From NCBI RefSeq assembly GCF_003544895.1, contig NZ_CP032125.1, positions 882,001-946,000 on the forward strand: a stretch of DNA of 64,000 bases. Direction: 5' to 3'. The notes under the pieces were generated by a model. It did not search any database. It was not told where the DNA came from and worked only from the letters and a program-made list of their open reading frames with translations. Below, in pieces: positions 1 to 7,971 of the stretch; the stretch's first letter is position 1; each line of letters opens with the position of its first letter. The stretch comes from Profundibacter amoris. GTDB taxonomy: Bacteria; Pseudomonadota; Alphaproteobacteria; Rhodobacterales; Rhodobacteraceae. The position numbers were made by a program, and so were the translations under genes.

Positions 1-198
1 GGCCACGACCATCATCAGCCCGACCATCGACAGGAACAGTGCGGCCATATTCAGCAGCACGACCCGTTGCAGGCGGGCGCGCATTTCCTCGTCCGGCAGG
101 TTGGCGCGTTTGGCTTTCAGGGCCAGAATGATGCAATAGAATATTCCGACCAGCCCGATCAGGGAAACAACGGCACCTGCCCAGATAAGAATGTCCAT
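1..198 (-). CDS. membrane protein, C-terminal part cut by window edge
   Basis: Reading leftward from the ATG at 198, 66 codons stay open to the window edge. The visible protein has one hydrophobic helix at about residues 3-27 (starting MDILIWAGAVVSLIGLVG), a short charged stretch with several Lys, Arg and Glu, and a second helix starting near residue 47. This gives a small two-helix membrane protein with a charged loop. I recognise no family. It is divergent from gapR, with about 120 bases between them that could hold both promoters. Confidence 0.6.
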   Translation of the reverse strand, partial: MDILIWAGAVVSLIGLVGIFYCIILALKAKRANLPDEEMRARLQRVVLLNMAALFLSMVGLMMVVA

Positions 199-315
199 TT
201 CTTGCGCCTTTCAAAGTTTTCCCACCGCTAACCGATCAATTTGCCTTGGGCAAGCCCTTGCACGCGCGGGGCTGGGGTATTAGGGAAGGGTCCAGTCAAG
301 CAAAGGGCATATGTG

Positions 316-576
316 ATGAACGAGACCTCTTCCGATACCAGCTACCGCGTAACCGCCGATGAATTACGCCAGTTTATTGAACGCATCGAACGGCTGGACG
401 CCGAGAAGAAAGACCTTGCCGAAGCGCAAAAAGAGGTGATGGCAGAAGCCAAGGGGCGTGGGTATGACACCAAGGTTATGCGCAAACTGATCGCGCTGCG
501 CAAACGCGACGCACAGGACATCGCCGAGGAAGAGGCGGTTCTGGAGATGTATAAAGAAGCGCTGGGGATGAGCTAA
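316..576 (+). CDS. gapR: GapR-like nucleoid-associated protein (DUF2312)
   Basis: 86 residues, almost all helical and charged. The core runs from DELRQFIERIERLDAEKKDL through KGRGYDTKVMRKLIALRKRD to EMYKEALGM, the hallmark of the DUF2312 family. Caulobacter GapR of this family binds overtwisted, A+T-rich DNA ahead of replication forks as a coiled-coil multimer and works with type II topoisomerases. The ATG at 316 is chosen because homology starts there; an upstream extension to 241 in the same frame looks nothing like the family. A GTG directly before it is an alternative start. Its last four bases overlap the end of the convergent gene on the other strand. Confidence 0.9.
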   Translation: MNETSSDTSYRVTADELRQFIERIERLDAEKKDLAEAQKEVMAEAKGRGYDTKVMRKLIALRKRDAQDIAEEEAVLEMYKEALGMS

Positions 577-1025
577 CTGCGGCCTGTTAACCGTTTGAAT
601 AATGACGGTTTAACCGGCTCTGGTGGTGGTGGCATATCGTCCGGTCTGATCCGGCTGATGATCCAGCGCGGCAGGATCGAGATGCCCGATATATTGCAGG
701 ATGATCCCATCGCCGAGGGGTCGAACACCTTGATAAACCTCGGGTTCCTGGCGTCATCCACATAGATTGCCCCGCAATGCGACATGTCGCGGCGGCTGTT
801 GATCAGGGCTTGGGCTTTGGTTAGCACTTCGGCCAGTTCTGCGGGGGGCGCGGCCCTGTCCGGTGCCGGCTGTTCGGGGGCGAAGATGAACCAGTCGCCG
901 GTGGTGCCGGACATTTCGGCCCAGAAGGTATCAACATCAGACCAATTCAACACCCCGAAAAACCGGCCCTGATAGGCCTTCCAGAACGGGGTGTCCGGCA
1001 GGATGGTTGGGTTGGTTCTAGTCAT
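573..1025 (-). CDS. hypothetical protein
   Basis: 150 residues, soluble, no signal peptide. It is rich in Trp and Phe near the N terminus (TPFWKAYQGRFFGVLNW) and has a proline run near the C terminus (PDDMPPPPEPVKPS). I do not recognise the family. The start overlaps the stop of the upstream sulfotransferase-like gene by four bases (ATGA), so the two are almost certainly translated from one message. It is convergent with gapR and the two stop codons overlap. Function is unknown; the coupling suggests a shared role with its partner. Confidence 0.6.
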   Translation of the reverse strand: MTRTNPTILPDTPFWKAYQGRFFGVLNWSDVDTFWAEMSGTTGDWFIFAPEQPAPDRAAPPAELAEVLTKAQALINSRRDMSHCGAIYVDDARNPRFIKVFDPSAMGSSCNISGISILPRWIISRIRPDDMPPPPEPVKPSLFKRLTGRS

Positions 1026-1897
1026 GGGGTTATTAGTTTAACCGCCGGAATTCTGGATATCCTGTCAAGATCCTGTTCATACAGATCTGTCAGTTCCGCC
1101 ACCATCGCCGGTGTCCAGCCATCGGGTATTTCATCGGCAGGGTCGTCCTTGGGCAGCGCGAATTTATCCAGAAAAGTATTTATGATCCTTTGTTTGTGCC
1201 TGCCCGTTCTGGGCGGATTGGCGACAAGGTAGTTCAGGTATAATTTCAAACCCTCTTCGGTCATTTGGCCGCTCAGTATATCCTCTTCGCCCTGAAGCGA
1301 AATTGCCTCGGCCGTTCCGGTAAGGTTGCGCATGACCCGCGACCAGATCAAAGGGCAGTCTTCGTTTCGCCAGACAACCACACGCGCCCCCGGATTTGCA
1401 ATGCTGATCTTGTTGATCAACTCGGACCATTTAATGCTGTAAGGATCGGTTCCGTATAAAAACTTGTTCAGGGTCAAGCCGGTCGTGTTGCCGAATACAG
1501 CGGGAATGAAAGTGGCCGGATTTCTTATGGATAAATGGAACTCGATACTTGCACCGTCAAACAGTTTCCCAAGGGCTGCGGTCACTTCCGGTGCTTTTCC
1601 ATAAAGGGTTTGATGCCTGAAAACCCATGGAACAAACGCCATAAAATCGGCGGCTGACAAGACAAGCCGTTTGACCACATGCTCGTCGGTGATCTGTGTC
1701 AGCAGGGCCTGCTGTTCATCTGCGGATGGCGTCGCACCATTCAGGGCGCCAAGTGTCTGGCGGATCAAACGCCGGTATCGGCTGGGGCCGGGAATGATAA
1801 TACCTTGAGGGTTCAGCCGTTCCCGATTTTTCAACAATGACTTAAGCAGCCGGTCCTCACCCGTACAATGGGCCCCGAGATGTAAGATTACCTGCAT
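1022..1897 (-). CDS. P-loop sulfotransferase-like protein, degenerate PAPS loop
   Basis: 291 residues. The N terminus MQVILHLGAHCTGEDRLLKS matches the position and shape of the 5'-phosphosulfate loop of bacterial sulfotransferases (usually LHIGAHKTGTTS), but the key Lys is Cys here and the following Thr-Thr/Ser is Glu-Asp. Further on, IEFHLSIRNPATFIPAVF resembles the 3'-phosphate-binding segment with its Arg and Asn-Pro. I infer the fold; activity is doubtful. The start at 1897 is chosen because the frame upstream, although open to 2866, runs antisense through the permease gene and is low-complexity. It overlaps the next gene by four bases. Confidence 0.5.
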   Translation of the reverse strand: MQVILHLGAHCTGEDRLLKSLLKNRERLNPQGIIIPGPSRYRRLIRQTLGALNGATPSADEQQALLTQITDEHVVKRLVLSAADFMAFVPWVFRHQTLYGKAPEVTAALGKLFDGASIEFHLSIRNPATFIPAVFGNTTGLTLNKFLYGTDPYSIKWSELINKISIANPGARVVVWRNEDCPLIWSRVMRNLTGTAEAISLQGEEDILSGQMTEEGLKLYLNYLVANPPRTGRHKQRIINTFLDKFALPKDDPADEIPDGWTPAMVAELTDLYEQDLDRISRIPAVKLITP

Positions 1898-1981
1898 AGC
1901 ACTATTCCCGCCTTCTTTAATCACACCATAGTATAAGAGGAAATCTGGACAGATACAGCGGTTTCCTCTACCCCTTGCCAA

Positions 1982-3646
1982 ATGACCGAGAAAAACACTC
2001 AAGCAATGCCCGCGCGCAAGCCGATCTGGCGCCCCGATCCGTGGTCGGCAGGCGCGTTGCTGATTGCCGCGCTGGTGATGATGCCGATTGCTTCGGTGGT
2101 CTGGATTGCCTTCCATCCGGCCGAAAACATCTGGCCGCATCTGCTGGCCACAACCCTGCCGCGCTATCTGGTGAATTCGCTGGTGATGATGTTGTCGGTC
2201 GGGGTTCTGGCGGGGCTGATCGGGGTCGGAACGGCGTGGCTGGTGGCGATGTACCGCTTTCCCGGCGGGCGCTGGCTGGAGTGGCTGCTGCTGCTTCCGC
2301 TGGCTATTCCGGCCTATATCGGCGCCTATGCGCTGGTGGATTTTCTGGAATATGCCGGACCGGTGCAAACCTGGCTGCGCGGGGTGTTCGGCTGGGCCAC
2401 ATCGCGGGATTACTGGTTCCCCGAAATCCGCTCGCGTAGCGGGGCGATCCTTGTCATGGCATTGGCGCTTTACCCCTATGTCTATCTGCTGACGCGCAGT
2501 GCCTTTCGCGAGCAATCGGGCAATACTTACGAGGTCGCCCGTGCGCTGGGCGCCGGTCCGTGGAAACGGTTCTGGCGGGTGGGTCTGCCGCTGGTGCGTC
2601 CGGCGATTGCCGCGGGCATGGCGATTGTGATGATGGAAACGGTCAGCGATTTTGGCACGGTCGAGTTTTTCGCCGTGCAAACCCTGACCACCGGCATTTT
2701 CACCACATGGCTCGAGGCCAACAACGCCGGTGGTGCGGCCCAGATCGCGGGGGTTGTGCTGCTGCTGGTGTTGCTGCTGGTCGGGCTGGAAAAATCCAGC
2801 CGCCGCAACCAGCGCTTTCACGAGGGCGCGCGGCATAAACGCCCGATCGTGCAAATCCCGCTGCAAGGCGCGCGCGGCTGGCTTGCGACCCTGTTTTGCA
2901 GCTTGCCGTTTCTGGGCGGCTTTGTGTTGCCCGTCGGGGTGATGCTGTCACATGCGCTGCGCAATACCGGATACTGGTCCAATCCGGCGCTGGGGCGGGC
3001 CTTGTGGAACACGGTCAGCGTGGGCGGCGGGGCAGCATTGGTGACGGTCGCGGCGGCAGTGTTTCTGGTCTATGGCGTACGCCTGACCGGTCGCCGCCTG
3101 CCGCGTTTGATCATGCCGTTCACGACCATCGGCTATGCCGCGCCCGGTGCGGTGCTGGCGGTGGGTATTCTGATCCCGCTGGCCGCAATTGACAACAGGC
3201 TGGCGGATTTCGTGGAATGGGCAACCGGTGTGGACATCGGGCTGGTGCTGACCGGCACCGGTTTTGCCATCGTTTTCGCCTATTCGGTGCGGTTTTTTGC
3301 CATTGCCCAGGGGGCAGCGGATGGTGCAATGGGGCGGATTTCACCCAGCCTGCCAATGGCCGCCCGCTCGCTTGGCCGATCGGCCGGGGGTACATTGCTT
3401 ACCGTTTATGCGCCACTTATCCGCGGCTCGCTGATGACGGCGCTGTTGCTGGTGTTTGTGGACAGCGTCAAGGAACTGCCCGCCACCTTGCTGCTGCGCC
3501 CGTTCAACTACAACACGCTCTCGACGCTGGTGTACGAGCAAGCCTCGCTTGAAAACATCGGCGAGGCCTCGCCGGCGGCTTTGCTGGTGATCGGGGTCGG
3601 GATGCTCGCGGTTTTACTGTTGGCGCGGGGCAACAGGGGGGCATAG
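1982..3646 (+). CDS. ABC transporter permease, FbpB/iron(III) type, two fused halves
   Basis: 554 residues with about twelve membrane helices arranged as two homologous permease domains, as in FbpB/SfuB-type iron(III) importers. Each half carries the cytoplasmic EAA-type loop that contacts the ATPase: EVARALGAGPWKRFWRVGLP in the first half, MAARSLGRSAGGTLLTVYAP in the second. The length fits the family (about 520-560). It would move ferric iron, or a related small ligand, across the inner membrane with a periplasmic binding protein and an ATPase, neither of which is in the window. The gene ends about 70 bases before the tRNA used as an integration site. Confidence 0.85.
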   Translation: MTEKNTQAMPARKPIWRPDPWSAGALLIAALVMMPIASVVWIAFHPAENIWPHLLATTLPRYLVNSLVMMLSVGVLAGLIGVGTAWLVAMYRFPGGRWLEWLLLLPLAIPAYIGAYALVDFLEYAGPVQTWLRGVFGWATSRDYWFPEIRSRSGAILVMALALYPYVYLLTRSAFREQSGNTYEVARALGAGPWKRFWRVGLPLVRPAIAAGMAIVMMETVSDFGTVEFFAVQTLTTGIFTTWLEANNAGGAAQIAGVVLLLVLLLVGLEKSSRRNQRFHEGARHKRPIVQIPLQGARGWLATLFCSLPFLGGFVLPVGVMLSHALRNTGYWSNPALGRALWNTVSVGGGAALVTVAAAVFLVYGVRLTGRRLPRLIMPFTTIGYAAPGAVLAVGILIPLAAIDNRLADFVEWATGVDIGLVLTGTGFAIVFAYSVRFFAIAQGAADGAMGRISPSLPMAARSLGRSAGGTLLTVYAPLIRGSLMTALLLVFVDSVKELPATLLLRPFNYNTLSTLVYEQASLENIGEASPAALLVIGVGMLAVLLLARGNRGA

Positions 3647-3718
3647 GTTTCCGTTTGATGTATTTTCCCGATTTTCGGGCTTGCAAGAGTCGTTTTCAGC
3701 GCGTAAATCACCCCGAGT

Positions 3719-3794
3719 GCCCCTATAGCTCAGCTGGTAGAGCAACTGATTTGTAATCAGTAGGTCCGCGGTTCGAGTCCGTGTGGGGGCACCA
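3719..3794 (+). tRNA. tRNA-Thr (anticodon TGT)
   Basis: A complete cloverleaf can be folded: acceptor arms GCCCCTA and TGGGGGC, anticodon stem ACTGA/TCAGT around loop TTTGTAA (anticodon TGT), T arm CGCGG-TTCGAGT-CCGTG, discriminator A and an encoded CCA. Its 3' part, from the anticodon stem to just past CCA, is repeated at 17244-17293, so this gene is the attachment site of the element that follows. Integration keeps the tRNA complete. Confidence 0.97.
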
Positions 3795-3797
3795 TTT
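3747..3797 (+). repeat. attL: direct repeat in tRNA-Thr 3' end
   Basis: 51 bases from the anticodon stem to three T after CCA. They match 17244-17293 except for one G in a G run (five G here, four there). This is the left boundary of the integrated element; the intact tRNA lies on this side. Confidence 0.92.
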
Positions 3798-3850
3798 AAC
3801 GCATTGAAATTGAATGATAAAATCAAACCCCACAAGCTATGTGATTAAGT

Positions 3851-3870
3851 TTTTGCAACAATTTTGCAAC
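3851..3870 (+). repeat. paired TTTTGCAAC motifs, possible integrase arm sites
   Basis: TTTTGCAAC occurs at 3851-3859 and 3862-3870, just inside the left end. The same nonamer occurs twice just inside the right end and once inverted (17095-17175). Repeats near both ends, flanking a tRNA core, fit arm-type binding sites for a tyrosine integrase. One inverted copy also occurs internally at 12474-12482, which weakens the case. The rest of 3798-4069 shows only the strong Shine-Dalgarno GGAGGGG before the methyltransferase. Confidence 0.45.
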
Positions 3871-4069
3871 ATTGCGATAATCTGACGTAACCATTGTGAT
3901 TCTAGCGATAGCCTTACCTACAAGTAAGTTGATGAGGCATTAACTATCATGTGGGATGTTGATTCTGTGACGGCTTTTGGATGGCTGTCCCATCATCCGA
4001 AACACTAGGTTTCGCTGGTCAACATGGCTTTGCAACGATATGTTGCGCTAAAACGGAGGGGAGCAAGTC

Positions 4070-5380
4070 ATGGCACGACCGATAGGTATTGATCTGTTTT
4101 CAGGTGCAGGCGGCATGAGCTTGGGCTTCGAGCAGGCGGGTTTTGATGTCGTGGCGGCGGTTGAGCTTGATCCCGTCCATGCCGCTGTTCACAAATTCAA
4201 TTTCCCGCAATGCGCTATCATTCCCCAATCTGTCACTGCCGTATCAGGCGCAGATATCCGCGAAGCCGCAAGCATCGGTGATCGCACCGTCGATGTAGTG
4301 TTCGGCGGAGCGCCTTGCCAAGGATTCTCGCTTATCGGCCAGCGGGCGCTTGACGACCCACGCAACGCACTTGTTCAAGACTTCGTTCGGATTGTTCGGG
4401 AACTGGACGCCACTTGCTTTGTATTTGAAAATGTCAAAGGGCTGACTGTTGGTAGGCATCGAAAATTTCTGCTCGAATTGATCGAAGAATTTGAAGCGCT
4501 TGGATACGACGTCCAAAAGGATTGGCGAGTGCTGAATGCCGCCGACTACGGTGTCCCTCAGGACCGCCAACGGCTAATATTGATGGGCGTGAAGCACGGC
4601 CACACCTTACCAGTTTATCCGACCGTGATCTCCAAGCGACCAACATGCAAAGATGCACTAGGTGATTTGCCGGATGCAGAGTCCTTTGAAGATTTACGCC
4701 GCTCTGATGCCGTTGAAGCGGTATTTGGGCAGCCAAGCCAATACGCAAAGTCTTTGCGCGGCATCGGGAATGATGCTTGGTCATACGGCTATCCCCGCAA
4801 TTGGGATGCTGATTTGCTAACTTCCAGTGCGCGGACCGAACACACCGACATTTCTCGGCGACGTTTCAGTGAAACTGAGCAAGGTCGTGTTGAGCCAATT
4901 TCCCGCTTCTTCAAGCTACCCGCAGATGGTGTATCCAACACCCTGCGGGCTGGCACAGATTCCGCTCGTGGAGCCTTTACCAGTCCAAGGCCAATTCACT
5001 ACGCATATGACCGCTGCGTGACCGTCCGCGAAATGGCGAGGTTGCACGGTTTTCCTGATTGGTTCCGTTTCAACGCTACGAAGTGGCACGGCGCACGCCA
5101 GATCGGCAATGCTGTGCCCCCACCTTTGGCGAGAGCAGTCGCGACCTCAATCATCAAGGCTCTAGGCGTCCGGCGTACACGCCCAACAAAACCTCTCGAT
5201 CTTGGCGACGAGACGCTTTTGACAATGGGTAACACTGCCGCCGCCGCACACTTTGGCGTGGCAAACCCTATTGGGCGTCGAGACAAAAAGAGCGGTGCAA
5301 AGAAGCGGACTCAGGCCGAGATAGAATTGTCAAATGCCTTTGACGGCGGGGTGCAATTGGTAGAGAGCGTCGCTGGCTAA
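4070..5380 (+). CDS. DNA (cytosine-5) methyltransferase of a type II R-M pair
   Basis: 436 residues with the ordered motifs of C5 DNA methyltransferases: motif I DLFSGAGGMSLGFEQAGF (AdoMet binding) at the N terminus, the catalytic motif IV PCQGFSLIGQR with its nucleophilic Cys near residue 84, motif VI FENVKG, motif VIII-like QDRQRLILMG, and motif X QIGNAVPPPLA. It methylates cytosine in an unknown short site and would protect against the endonuclease encoded on the other strand. A GGAGGGG Shine-Dalgarno sits before the ATG. After motif X there is a tail of about 75 residues that ends inside a 51-base overlap with the convergent endonuclease gene. Confidence 0.93.
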   Translation: MARPIGIDLFSGAGGMSLGFEQAGFDVVAAVELDPVHAAVHKFNFPQCAIIPQSVTAVSGADIREAASIGDRTVDVVFGGAPCQGFSLIGQRALDDPRNALVQDFVRIVRELDATCFVFENVKGLTVGRHRKFLLELIEEFEALGYDVQKDWRVLNAADYGVPQDRQRLILMGVKHGHTLPVYPTVISKRPTCKDALGDLPDAESFEDLRRSDAVEAVFGQPSQYAKSLRGIGNDAWSYGYPRNWDADLLTSSARTEHTDISRRRFSETEQGRVEPISRFFKLPADGVSNTLRAGTDSARGAFTSPRPIHYAYDRCVTVREMARLHGFPDWFRFNATKWHGARQIGNAVPPPLARAVATSIIKALGVRRTRPTKPLDLGDETLLTMGNTAAAAHFGVANPIGRRDKKSGAKKRTQAEIELSNAFDGGVQLVESVAG

Positions 5381-6169
5381 CGCCAGTTCGTCCAAGATGG
5401 GCGCGTCCGCACGTTTGATTGCCTCAAACTCGGTGAGGTAGAAGCCGACACCTTTGACGGTCCGTAAGCCGATTGGAACAACTGTTTCGACATTTGCTTC
5501 GGCAAATGCCGCTTGGACCTGATTGATGATTTGACTTTGTATCAGCGGGTCTTTTGCCTGCTTGGCTTCACAGGTAATTAACACGGATTCTGGGTTTTTT
5601 TGGTCGCCTACTTTTCCAAGAAATAGCGCGTCAATTTCTGTCGAACGTAACTTTATTCCCATTTGTAGGTGCGCAACTTCGAGCATTGGAAATGCGGGTG
5701 CAATCGCGAAATGAGTCTCAACGACTCGTAGGTTAATTGCAGTTTGGACGAGCCAAGTTTCGTCAGATCGCCCGAATGATTTGGTGACAAGGGGCATGCT
5801 GATCGACTGAATGGGATACACCGGCGCATTTGCACGGACTTTGAAAGCATCTGGGAACGGTTCGGTCTGACCCGGCTTGTAGGGGATAAACTCGAAGCAC
5901 TCGCCATCGCTTGTTCTCTGAACACCAGTGAAACGCTGCTTTGCGACTGACTGCGGCCAATTTTTCGACGCGTTCGCCCCACGAAGCAAGTCTTTCATGA
6001 AATTTGCTGGGTTCCGGTCACTCAGTGTTGTGCCGTGCAATTTGTTGCATTCACGGATCGCTTGCGCCACGTCGTCTAAACTCATCAGACTTTTGGTCAG
6101 CGAGTTGCCATTCTTGTCCCAGAATTTGTCAAACAAATGCCCAATGACTATTGTCTTTTGCGATGCCAA
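5330..6169 (-). CDS. putative type II restriction endonuclease
   Basis: 279 residues with no close family that I can name. Around residues 178-203 it shows EIDALFLG followed, some fifteen residues later, by VLITCEAK; D180, E201 and K203 fit a PD-(D/E)xK nuclease core. Position supports the call: it is convergent with a C5 methyltransferase, overlapping its 3' end by 51 bases. The start is a TTG at 6169, preceded at normal distance by GGGGAG; the first in-frame ATG would remove 28 residues. The weak start may keep nuclease level low relative to the methylase. Specificity cannot be read from sequence. Confidence 0.65.
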   Translation of the reverse strand: MASQKTIVIGHLFDKFWDKNGNSLTKSLMSLDDVAQAIRECNKLHGTTLSDRNPANFMKDLLRGANASKNWPQSVAKQRFTGVQRTSDGECFEFIPYKPGQTEPFPDAFKVRANAPVYPIQSISMPLVTKSFGRSDETWLVQTAINLRVVETHFAIAPAFPMLEVAHLQMGIKLRSTEIDALFLGKVGDQKNPESVLITCEAKQAKDPLIQSQIINQVQAAFAEANVETVVPIGLRTVKGVGFYLTEFEAIKRADAPILDELALASDALYQLHPAVKGI

Positions 6170-6310
6170 GAATCTGCTCCCCTCAATACGTTAGTGGGAA
6201 TAACCTACTGCGCAGCCTCGCGGGAGTCGATTGCAATTTCCAGTTGACCCAGTCACCTACTCGGCACTTATGAAACATGCCTCCACAAACAAACGCCTAG
6301 GGGGCACACC

Positions 6311-6589
6311 ATGATTACAGATAACTTGATTGATCGTTTAAACGCACAGGCCGCACATCACCTCGTTGCCAAAGTTCGAAATGGGCGACGCCGTGCGCTT
6401 GCCATCATTTCTCGATACTGCGTTGTCACAACTGACGACGGGCGCGAAACGCGGGAGGTCATATTCGGTCAACCGCCGACCATCGGCCAGCTTGAGGCTC
6501 ATGTCGGGCCAGACGCGTGGGTCGTGTCGGTCAAGATGCGGCGTGTGCCCCGCTCAGCGCGTCAGAGACAGGCGTTAGCGGCGGAGTAG
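6311..6589 (+). CDS. small hypothetical protein of the element
   Basis: 92 residues, basic, with many Arg at both ends (RNGRRRALAII near the start, RRVPRSARQRQ at the end) and a middle segment DGRETREVIFG. AGGGGG lies seven bases before the ATG. I recognise no domain. It stands alone between the endonuclease and a hairpin terminator, in an element whose other genes mostly run leftward. A small nucleic-acid-binding protein is possible but is only inferred from charge. Confidence 0.5.
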   Translation: MITDNLIDRLNAQAAHHLVAKVRNGRRRALAIISRYCVVTTDDGRETREVIFGQPPTIGQLEAHVGPDAWVVSVKMRRVPRSARQRQALAAE

Positions 6590-6610
6590 GCATACTGGGC
6601 ACAAATGCAA

Positions 6611-6634
6611 ACGGGCGGCCATCGAGCCGCCCGT
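6611..6634. terminator. hairpin terminator between convergent genes
   Basis: A perfect 9-bp inverted repeat, ACGGGCGGC and GCCGCCCGT, with a 6-base loop, lies between the end of the 6311-6589 gene and the end of the leftward small-gene operon. The flanking T/A stretches are short, so it may serve both directions. Confidence 0.75.
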
Positions 6635-6641
6635 TGTCGTT

Positions 6642-6776
6642 TCAGAGTTTAGGCGACGTCCACCACCGCCCTTCCATGAAAATGTAAGTCCGCCCGCAGT
6701 GTTTGAAACGCACGTAGCTATGGCGGTCGAGACCCCGGCTGATCAGGCGCAGCCGTTCGCGCACACTCTTGCTCAT
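6642..6776 (-). CDS. 44-residue basic hypothetical protein
   Basis: A 45-codon frame from ATG 6776 to TGA 6642 that reads MSKSVRERLRLISRGLDRHS and ends RTYIFMEGRWWTSPKL. It is strongly basic and aromatic. The ATG overlaps the stop of the gene before it (ATGA), and the stop lies just before the shared terminator, so it is the last gene of a three-gene leftward operon. No family recognised; support comes from the coupled start and the codon pattern. Confidence 0.5.
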   Translation of the reverse strand: MSKSVRERLRLISRGLDRHSYVRFKHCGRTYIFMEGRWWTSPKL

Positions 6777-6961
6777 GCCGCTGCCTCCTTGTCAGAAGTT
6801 TCGTAGTTTGCGAGAAACTCTTGGAAGTTCCCGGCCAAGGCTAGGCACAGCCAGTCGGGAATCCGTTTCCCCAAGAAGCAGATGTCGCCTTCGACAATCG
6901 AGAAGAATTCAGGCCGAGTATCGAGCGAGATTGCCATGGTTTGGATCAGCATCTTTTCCAT
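6773..6961 (-). CDS. 62-residue hypothetical protein
   Basis: Middle gene of three overlapping small genes. The protein is acidic overall (MEKMLIQTMAISLDTRPEFF at the N terminus, NYETSDKEAAA at the end) with a hydrophobic centre (ICFLGKRIPDWLCLALAG). Its ATG overlaps the TAA of the upstream gene by one base (TAATG), and its TGA overlaps the ATG of the downstream gene, so translation is coupled on both sides. No family recognised. Confidence 0.5.
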   Translation of the reverse strand: MEKMLIQTMAISLDTRPEFFSIVEGDICFLGKRIPDWLCLALAGNFQEFLANYETSDKEAAA

Positions 6962-7236
6962 TACGCGGCCTCCAATTTGAGTTCATCCGCGGCGTCGACC
7001 CAAACTTGTTGCAGCGCCCGCAATTCTTTTGCGAGACTCTCGAGAGTCGAGACGGCGAAGCCAAACTCTTTGTCCGCCATCAGAATTTCGAGAACCGCGC
7101 GTTCGTCGTCGTTTTGCGGATTAAAGTGTTGCCCTCGAACGACAACTGTTCCGGCTTGGAAGCAAACGTCGAACTCGTCGACTTCTGTTATAAGGATCGC
7201 AAGTGCGCGGGTTAGGTTCTTGTCATGTTTAGTCAT
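6961..7236 (-). CDS. 91-residue acidic hypothetical protein
   Basis: First gene of the leftward trio. The ATG at 7236 (MTKHDKNLTRALAILITEVD) is preferred; the frame stays open to 7467, but that part lies opposite the divergent gene and looks random. The protein is acidic and helical, with a long amphipathic stretch STLESLAKELRALQQVWVDA near the C terminus. Together with 7330-7809 it forms a divergent pair over 93 bases, a likely shared regulatory region. Function unknown. Confidence 0.55.
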   Translation of the reverse strand: MTKHDKNLTRALAILITEVDEFDVCFQAGTVVVRGQHFNPQNDDERAVLEILMADKEFGFAVSTLESLAKELRALQQVWVDAADELKLEAA

Positions 7237-7329
7237 TGGCTCTACTCCTTTCGTTCTTGAGCCGTACCCACCATTGGGCACACAACTTGGTTGGACCACA
7301 CGGCAGAACAGAAATCTGGAGCGGCAAAC

Positions 7330-7809
7330 ATGAAAAAAAACTCCAACTTGGATGAAATCGCAGATGCCGCGCGCCTCGAACCCGGCGACGCCAAGAAGGC
7401 TTGGCAGCTTCTGGCCGCTCACATCGAAGGGACCGACCTGCCTGCATGGGTGAAAGCCTACGTTCAAAAGTCAGCGGTCACCGTGGCCGCCTTCGACATG
7501 GAGCACGGCGATCAAGCCAAACTCGCCCACGACCTTGGGTTCTACAAAGAGGTCGCGGAGCAAGACGGTTGGAGCTACGACCTTGATCACATTTTCGACT
7601 GGTTCACAGGCCGGATGATGAAGGACGTTCAGGGTGGAAAGAAAATCAGCATTTCTCGAACAGCCCGCGAATACCTCGACGAAAACAGGATGTTCAACAA
7701 TTCCCCCGACGGGTTGCGTAAGGCCTATGAAAAGGCCCGCAAGCGCCATGTTGACCGAATGGAGGCCGGATTGAAGCTAGAACAACTGCTGGCCGAACGA
7801 GGCGTTTAA
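7330..7809 (+). CDS. hypothetical protein of the element
   Basis: 159 residues, soluble and helical, starting MKKNSNLDEIADAARLEPGD and rich in charged residues throughout, with a basic helix near the end (KARKRHVDRMEAGLKLEQLL). GGAG lies nine bases before the ATG at 7330; an in-frame ATG at 7291 is less well placed. No family recognised. It converges on the end of the large-terminase gene, with 162 bases between them that hold no convincing gene. In a full phage the portal gene usually follows the large terminase here. Confidence 0.55.
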   Translation: MKKNSNLDEIADAARLEPGDAKKAWQLLAAHIEGTDLPAWVKAYVQKSAVTVAAFDMEHGDQAKLAHDLGFYKEVAEQDGWSYDLDHIFDWFTGRMMKDVQGGKKISISRTAREYLDENRMFNNSPDGLRKAYEKARKRHVDRMEAGLKLEQLLAERGV

Positions 7810-7971
7810 ACAAGGTGCCCAAAAAGCGCGTCAGCGAAGGCGGTTGTGGTCACTGCCCCACGGTTATGCCCAAAACCACGAGAGACCGCAGCGCTGTTCG
7901 ATTTTTCCCCATTGCTCGTCAAATTCGTAATGTTACGACCCACGCGGTTGCCAAGAGCGCGACGAGAGACG

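Noticed and set aside
1898-2866. Upstream extension of the sulfotransferase-like frame
   Set aside because: It lies antisense to the permease gene and is full of His, Gln and Arg without homology; the ATG at 1897 fits the fold start.
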